A stretch of 8,546 nucleotides of DNA from Fimenecus sp964457415. GTDB taxonomy: Bacteria > Bacillota > Clostridia > Oscillospirales > Acutalibacteraceae. Both the position numbers and the translations under genes were made by a program. The notes beneath the pieces are model-generated. The model was not told the DNA's origin, ran no database searches, and was given only the letters and a program-made list of their open reading frames with translations. The stretch's first letter is position 1. Each line of letters starts with the position of its first letter. This document shows positions 4,385-8,546 of this stretch, piece by piece. The stretch covers positions 1 to 8,546 of the forward strand of contig CAYWFB010000068.1 of assembly GCA_964457415.1 (NCBI GenBank), given 5' to 3'.

Positions 4385-5344
4385 GTGTTCGTGTTAAAAG
4401 TTTATAATACCAAATCCGATATTGTCATAAATCCTTTTGAGGACAGAAAAATCACATACGCTTTTCACGATATTGACGGCACACATTCTCTTATTCGTGA
4501 CTGGCCACCCGTGATGAGCATTTGTCTTTATGATGTAATCGAAAACGGACTTCCCGAAGATTTCGACAGTAGTGAAAATGCAGAAAGACTTATTTCTCTT
4601 GCAGGCACAAGGGATTTACCCGAAACGGATAGATTTTGCATTGAGTCCGCAGGGCTTTCGGCGCTTACTCAGATGGAATGGGCAATCCGCCGTGCAGTTC
4701 AAGAGGGTAACATCAAAGTTAATTGCGATATGCAGACCAATTCTCAAATTATTGACCGCATTAACAACGGAATTGAGTATTACGATGATTTGCCCGAAAC
4801 TAACGAAATGAATGAGATGTTAAAAGAGCAAACACCACGACTTTTCAAGTTGTATGAAGCGGTGCTCAACGGATTTTGCAGAGATAAAAATCTCGTTAAG
4901 GCAAAAGAAAATCCCGACGAGTTCAGAATAAAAGGCTCAATGGAGTTTTTGCAATTTCTCAAAGACAATGGCGTGAAAAATTATTTCGTAACGGGCGCAG
5001 TTGTACAAAAAGGTATGGGAATGCATGAAGAGGTCGAGGCTCTTGGCTACGAAATCGGCGAGGGCAAGCTCATTGAAGACATTATCGGCTCAACCTGGAC
5101 CGAGAAAATGCCCAAGGATATGGTAATGCAAAAATTGCTTAAAGACCTCAACATCAAAGGCGAAAATGTGCTTGTTGTGGGTGATGGAAGAGCTGAAATT
5201 CAGGCGGGCGTGCAAATGGGTGCGTTTGTAGTCAGCCGACTTCCAAAAACTGCGGATTTTCAACGCGCATTACATAAAAAACTCGGCACAAATATGATTA
5301 TTGAAGATTTTACAAATCCCGAATTCAAGGAGATTTTTAAATGA
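4385..5344 (+). CDS. HAD-superfamily phosphatase, GTG start
   Basis: The 319-residue protein carries all four HAD motifs: HDIDGTHS with nucleophile Asp29 and Asp31 (residues 28-35), FVTGA with Thr203 (motif II), a lysine in EKMPKD (Lys241 or Lys244, motif III), and VVGDGRAE with Asp267 and Glu271 (264-271, motif IV). A helical insert of about 150 residues between motifs I and II is probably a cap domain that sets substrate choice. It should hydrolyse a phosphate ester in the cytoplasm with Mg2+. It ends in an ATGA overlap with the SIS isomerase gene, implying coupled synthesis and related substrates. The start is uncertain: GTG at 4385 or 4391, neither with a good ribosome site, because the 78-bp repeat ends eight bases upstream. 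The frame stays open through the repeat but has no ATG. Substrate unknown; a phosphosugar is likeliest. Confidence 0.85.
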   Translation: MFVLKVYNTKSDIVINPFEDRKITYAFHDIDGTHSLIRDWPPVMSICLYDVIENGLPEDFDSSENAERLISLAGTRDLPETDRFCIESAGLSALTQMEWAIRRAVQEGNIKVNCDMQTNSQIIDRINNGIEYYDDLPETNEMNEMLKEQTPRLFKLYEAVLNGFCRDKNLVKAKENPDEFRIKGSMEFLQFLKDNGVKNYFVTGAVVQKGMGMHEEVEALGYEIGEGKLIEDIIGSTWTEKMPKDMVMQKLLKDLNIKGENVLVVGDGRAEIQAGVQMGAFVVSRLPKTADFQRALHKKLGTNMIIEDFTNPEFKEIFK

Positions 5345-5931
5345 AAGCTTTGTTAGACAGATACCCCGATTTAACCTTGTGCGCAAAAGATATTAAAAAC
5401 GCATTTGCACTTATGGTTGATACATATAAAAATGGTGGCAAAATTCTTGTGTGTGGTAATGGTGGTAGTGCAGCAGATGCCGAACATATCGTGGGCGAGC
5501 TTATGAAAGGTTTTAAGTTAGCCCGAAAGGTTATCGACGAAAGAATTTCACCTGATTTACGAGAAAAATTGCAGGGGGCATTGCCTGCGATTTCGCTTAA
5601 CAGTCAAACGGGACTTATGACCGCAATTGCAAATGATATTGATGCGGATATGATTTTCGCCCAGCAGGTTTACGGCTACGCAAATAAGAATGACCTTGTA
5701 GTCGGCATATCCACCTCGGGCAATTCACAAAATGTGGTGAATGCAATCCGCATTGCCAAGGACTTGAACATAAAAGCAATTGCGTTGACAGGTGAAAACG
5801 GCGGAATGCTTAAAGACTTGGCAACGATTTCAATTTGCGTGCCTGCCACCGAAACATATAAAATTCAGGAATACCATTTGCCGATTTATCATTATCTGTG
5901 CACAGAGGTTGAAAAGGAAATATTTGGATAA
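5341..5931 (+). CDS. GmhA-like SIS-domain phosphosugar isomerase
   Basis: This 196-residue SIS protein resembles sedoheptulose 7-phosphate isomerase GmhA. CGNGGSAADAEHIVGEL (residues 38-54) and GISTSGNSQNV (122-132) are the phosphate-binding loops. His49, Glu53, Gln176 and His184 have the spacing of the GmhA zinc and catalytic residues (His61, Glu65, Gln172, His180 in E. coli). An insert at about residues 59-80 (DERISPDLREKLQ) is longer than in E. coli GmhA. The ATG overlaps the HAD stop codon (ATGA), and AAGGAGA lies seven bases upstream within the HAD gene. GmhA starts ADP-heptose or GDP-heptose synthesis, but GmhB, GmhC or HldE and GmhD are not in the window, so a different ketose/aldose phosphate substrate is possible. 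A hairpin terminator follows. Confidence 0.88.
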   Translation: MKALLDRYPDLTLCAKDIKNAFALMVDTYKNGGKILVCGNGGSAADAEHIVGELMKGFKLARKVIDERISPDLREKLQGALPAISLNSQTGLMTAIANDIDADMIFAQQVYGYANKNDLVVGISTSGNSQNVVNAIRIAKDLNIKAIALTGENGGMLKDLATISICVPATETYKIQEYHLPIYHYLCTEVEKEIFG

Positions 5932-5937
5932 TATACA

Positions 5938-5976
5938 AACAATCCCCGATAAGAATAATTCTTGTCGGGGATTGTT
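5938..5976. terminator. Long hairpin between convergent genes, probable bidirectional terminator
   Basis: AACAATCCCCGA (5938-5949) pairs with TCGGGGATTGTT (5965-5976), and the inner TAAGAA pairs with TTCTTG, giving about 18 pairs around a 3-base loop. It lies seven bases after the SIS stop codon and 15 bases beyond the GH35 stop on the other strand. Both flanks are only moderately T-rich. Confidence 0.75.
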
Positions 5977-5991
5977 GCTTGTAATATGATT

Positions 5992-7800
5992 TTATCCCAA
6001 ATCGTGAGTATTTAAAATCTTAACTTCGGGTTTTTTCATTCCCAGAGTTTCGCAGACGATGATTTCGTTTTCTTCTTTAAGAAGCGCACCGGGGAGATAG
6101 AGTGATTTCTGCGGACCTACGCTCCAATATCTGCCGAGATTGAAGCCGTTAACCCAGATATAGCCTTTCTCAAAGCCGTCAACGTGAACAAAGCAATCTG
6201 CCTTTGAGGTTGCTTTAAATGTGCCCTTAAAGAACATTGCACCCTTGTCTTTATCCCACTTTTCAACGGGCTTGTATATAAGCTTGTCGAGGTTGTCGAG
6301 GGGTAAAGTCCATACATCATAGCTCATCTGACGCTGATTTGCAATAATAATGTCAGAAAATCCCTTGCGGTCCATCATTTTTTCGCCGTAGTTCACTCGC
6401 CCCATTGTATCAACAAGCAAGCCGATTTTCTTTTCACCGTCAACAGCGCCGATATAAACAGTTGAAGTATCGTTGCTATCTTTTGCAATCTTCTTGAAAA
6501 GTGAGCCAAGTGAAATTTTGCGCGATTTGGTATAAACTGTACGGTCAATGAATTTCTTGTACTTGTCATCAACATAAACAAAGCCGAAATCGTGAACATT
6601 TCTAATCATCAGCGGAATGGGGTCATAGTGACCGCGAATAACGGTTTCGTAATAAATCATACCGAAATTCTGACCGAAGTATTCCATACTCTCGGGTACG
6701 GGGACACGATGTTTTTCACCGATGTTCGGGAGGTTTTCAAAAAGTCCGGCACTTTCGGTAAGTTCTACTTTGCCGATTGTCTGCAATTCAGGTGATGGCG
6801 GTAACTCCTTCATTTCTAAGCCTTGATGTTTGTGTAACAATTCACGAACTGCGTGGTAAGCCGGGGTGTAATCGCCATATTCATTAAGCAAAGCACAATA
6901 GTCATAGCTTGTGATTGTGGGTTCATAAGGACTGGCGGGGTTGTAGTTAGCACCTGCATTAAAGCCGAAGTTCGTGCCACCGTGGAACATATAGAAGTTG
7001 AAGCTTGCGCCACAATCGAGAAATTCCTGAACCTCTTTAACAACTGATTGTGGTTTTCTTGTGTGGTGTTTATCTCTCCAATGGTCAAACCAACCACACC
7101 AGAATTCACCGCACATGTTTGGACCATCATTTTCAAAATCCTTTAAACAGTTAAAGGCGGTCTTTGCCCTTGAACCGAAATTGAGAACCTTATAAAGATG
7201 TGGTAATGAACCACCTGAAATCATATTTTTCCAGTTGCCGTCAGAGGTAAAGAGCTCACAGTCAATTCCGCAGTTCCTTGTCAAATCCTCAACAAATTTA
7301 AGGTATTCTTTGTCGTTACCGTACGAGCCGTATTCATTCTCAACCTGCATTGCGATAATATTACCGCCGTTTGTCTGTAAAAGAGGCTTAAGTCTGCCTA
7401 ATAATTCGCGATAGTAGCGCTCGATACAAGTGAGGAAATCGGGGTACATACAACGGATTTGCATATTCTTGTCTTTGAGAAGCCAAGCGGGGAGTCCGCC
7501 GAAATCCCATTCTGCACAGATGTAGGGACCGGGTCTTACGATACAATAAAGGCCAACCTTTTGCGCGGTTTTTACAAAGCGTTCAATGTCAAGCATACCC
7601 TCAAAATGAAATTCGCCGGGTTTTGGCTCGTGAAGGTTCCAGCAAGTGTAGGTTTCAACCGTATTAAAGCCCGCAAGCTTTAATTTTGTAAGACGGTCTT
7701 CCCAATATTCAGGCAGAGTGCGGAAATAGTGCATTGCCCCCGAATAGATTTTGAACGGTTTGCCATCCATATAAAATTCTTTGTTTTTAATCTCAAACAT
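5992..7800 (-). CDS. GH35 beta-galactosidase, cytoplasmic
   Basis: This 602-residue protein is a glycoside hydrolase of family 35. The N-terminal TIM barrel (about 1-330) starts with the GH35-typical FKIYSGAMHYFR (16-27), followed by VRPGPYICAEWDFGGLPAWL (88-107). QVENEYGSYG (152-161) carries the acid/base Glu156, and CGEFWCGWFDHW (230-241) the nucleophile Glu232, matching Glu188 and Glu268 of human GLB1. FMFHGGTNFG-like FYMFHGGTNFG follows. The C-terminal beta domains end with the galactose-binding-like YIWVNGFNLGRYW (547-559). No signal peptide is present, so it should cut imported beta-galactosides inside the cell. AGAGG lies nine bases before the ATG. The start is one base after the stop of the DUF4375-like gene, so the two are co-transcribed. 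Length is usual for bacterial GH35; exact linkage preference cannot be read from the sequence. Confidence 0.94.
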   Translation of the reverse strand: MFEIKNKEFYMDGKPFKIYSGAMHYFRTLPEYWEDRLTKLKLAGFNTVETYTCWNLHEPKPGEFHFEGMLDIERFVKTAQKVGLYCIVRPGPYICAEWDFGGLPAWLLKDKNMQIRCMYPDFLTCIERYYRELLGRLKPLLQTNGGNIIAMQVENEYGSYGNDKEYLKFVEDLTRNCGIDCELFTSDGNWKNMISGGSLPHLYKVLNFGSRAKTAFNCLKDFENDGPNMCGEFWCGWFDHWRDKHHTRKPQSVVKEVQEFLDCGASFNFYMFHGGTNFGFNAGANYNPASPYEPTITSYDYCALLNEYGDYTPAYHAVRELLHKHQGLEMKELPPSPELQTIGKVELTESAGLFENLPNIGEKHRVPVPESMEYFGQNFGMIYYETVIRGHYDPIPLMIRNVHDFGFVYVDDKYKKFIDRTVYTKSRKISLGSLFKKIAKDSNDTSTVYIGAVDGEKKIGLLVDTMGRVNYGEKMMDRKGFSDIIIANQRQMSYDVWTLPLDNLDKLIYKPVEKWDKDKGAMFFKGTFKATSKADCFVHVDGFEKGYIWVNGFNLGRYWSVGPQKSLYLPGALLKEENEIIVCETLGMKKPEVKILNTHDLG

Positions 7801-7801
7801 A

Positions 7802-8203
7802 TCAATAAACCTCTAATGTGTTTGCGTATTCCTGGAGAATGTCAGTAATCAGATGCTCGTTTTCATCGAAAATCTTATCACATTCAAGAATTTTGCTTTC
7901 AGTTTCTTCATTTTCTTCATTTACAAGAATTACATAATATGAATAAGCGGTTTTTAAGTTTTCGCGAAGAACCTCGGGTAGCTTGTCGCCGATTTTTTCA
8001 ACTGCTTTTTCAACTTCACCGCAATAAGCAATATTTATGAAAAATCTTGTATGACCGCCTTTTTTGATTTCTTTATAGTAAGTCATCAGTGTGTTGTAGG
8101 GCTCGGGCACTTCTTCAAGTCGCCATTGCTCCCATAAAAATTCCATGTGCTTTTGCGCCTCGGTAAGAGGTTCTTTCTTTTTGAAAATATTAAAAAGTCC
8201 CAT
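7802..8203 (-). CDS. Small protein, possibly DUF4375/DMP19-like
   Basis: The 133-residue protein begins MGLFNIFKKKEPL, a short amphipathic and basic stretch seen on many small clostridial proteins that may touch the membrane. A helical middle follows, with YYKEIKKGGHTRFFINIAYC (about residues 42-61) and EKIGDKLPEVLRENLKTAYSYY (70-91), and the tail is acidic. The GG-H-FF-N pattern followed by a helix resembles DUF4375 (DMP19), a family of unknown role sometimes found beside toxin systems; this is recognised by eye only. It ends one base before the GH35 start and begins nine bases after the preceding small gene, so it sits inside the operon. The ribosome site GAGGA overlaps the previous stop codon. 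Function unknown. Confidence 0.75.
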   Translation of the reverse strand: MGLFNIFKKKEPLTEAQKHMEFLWEQWRLEEVPEPYNTLMTYYKEIKKGGHTRFFINIAYCGEVEKAVEKIGDKLPEVLRENLKTAYSYYVILVNEENEETESKILECDKIFDENEHLITDILQEYANTLEVY

Positions 8204-8212
8204 AATTTATCC

Positions 8213-8419
8213 TCATTCCTCTTTTTGAAATACAAGTGAGATTGTTGTTAATTCACCGTTGCCACGGGTTTCAAGGGGGAGATATCCGCAATATTCCCAA
8301 CCATTTTTTATGTATTCTTCAACGCTTTCTTCTGCCTCATTAAAATAGTTGCAGGTTCCCTTTACAAAGCCGTAATCACTGAATTCTGATGATATTCTTA
8401 CAAATTCAACTTTTTTCAT
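8213..8419 (-). CDS. Small DUF4177-like protein
   Basis: This 68-residue protein begins MKKVEFVRI, has a helix with YIKNGWEYCGYLPLE (36-50), and ends with a strand, ISLVFQKEE. The order strand, helix ending in GWE, strand, strand is that of the small DUF4177 fold, whose role is unknown; the match is by eye. It has no signal peptide or membrane segment. AAAGGAAA lies upstream, overlapping the end of the preceding gene, whose stop is three bases before this ATG. It is therefore the middle of a leftward operon that ends with the GH35 gene. There is no obvious link to sugar use. Confidence 0.72.
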   Translation of the reverse strand: MKKVEFVRISSEFSDYGFVKGTCNYFNEAEESVEEYIKNGWEYCGYLPLETRGNGELTTISLVFQKEE

Positions 8420-8422
8420 ACT

Positions 8423-8546
8423 TTATTTCCTTTCAATTAAGCATACACATTCGACTGTCATTTTTTCATTCGGAACAGAAATTTCAGTACCGTTACCGTC
8501 ATTCCCATCATAACAGATGGGAATGCGGAACTTTATCTTTTTCAAT
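8423..8546 (-). CDS. C-terminal end of an unidentified gene (partial)
   Basis: The minus-strand frame is open from the window edge for 40 codons, with LKKIKFRIPICYDGNDGNGT near its start and EKMTVECVCLIERK before TAA. It stops three bases before the DUF4177-like ATG and contains that gene's ribosome site, which is the spacing of co-translated operon genes. The visible part looks like alternating beta strands with a Gly/Asn/Asp-rich turn. I cannot name a family. The operon promoter must lie beyond the window. Confidence 0.65.
   Translation of the reverse strand, partial: LKKIKFRIPICYDGNDGNGTEISVPNEKMTVECVCLIERK

Noticed and set aside
4385..5931. Firm assignment of the HAD and SIS genes as gmhB and gmhA
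   Set aside because: The HAD protein is far too long for GmhB and no other heptose genes are present, so only the similarity is stated.
6816..7136. 106-residue minus-strand ORF inside the GH35 gene
   Set aside because: It overlaps the catalytic domain of a well-supported GH35 gene in another frame and has no independent support.

Overview
The window looks like chromosomal DNA of an anaerobic, low-to-moderate GC Firmicute of the class Clostridia, probably a gut Ruminococcaceae/Oscillospiraceae relative. This is inferred from AGGAGG-type ribosome sites, TTGxxx-17-TATAAT promoters, use of TTG and GTG starts, a GPH-family sugar symporter, a cytoplasmic GH35 beta-galactosidase, and two kinds of palindrome-rich intergenic repeat that I associate with such genomes. 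No taxonomic marker gene is present, so this is an inference.

Layout. (1) 1-105: the last 15 codons of a plus-strand gene and a terminator shared with the convergent toxin-antitoxin operon. (2) 107-725, minus: a Phd/YefM-type antitoxin and RelE/ParE-type toxin with overlapping reading frames and their own promoter. (3) 773-1344: a compact divergent regulatory module. A 55-residue ORF with a non-ATG start (minus) faces an XRE-family repressor gene with a TTG start (plus). Between them lie two matching 17-bp palindromes, one of which exactly fills the -35/-10 spacer of the small ORF's promoter. (4) 1349-2956: promoter and gene for a GPH-family sugar:cation symporter. (5) 2957-3358: gene-free DNA with a long hairpin, a 165-bp array of seven small hairpins joined by 7-base linkers with overall dyad symmetry, a terminator and further hairpins. 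(6) 3359-3482, minus: tRNA-Thr(CGT) with its promoter. (7) 3515-5931, plus: an SDR oxidoreductase lacking the catalytic lysine, a 78-bp inverted-repeat element, then a HAD-family phosphatase and a GmhA-like SIS isomerase that overlap by ATGA. (8) 5938-8546, minus: a shared terminator, then an operon read leftward from the window edge: the end of an unknown gene, a small DUF4177-like protein, a DUF4375-like protein, and a GH35 beta-galactosidase.

How the genes fit together. The symporter and the GH35 enzyme suggest uptake and intracellular hydrolysis of a beta-galactoside, but they lie 3 kb apart on opposite strands and co-regulation is not visible. The HAD and SIS genes are translationally coupled and probably act on the same phosphosugar, with isomerisation and dephosphorylation; the heptose pathway is one option but its other enzymes are absent here. 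The most unusual items are the twin-operator module with its hidden small gene, the dyad-symmetric hairpin array, the SDR with YxxxN in place of YxxxK, and the repeat lying against the start of the HAD gene.
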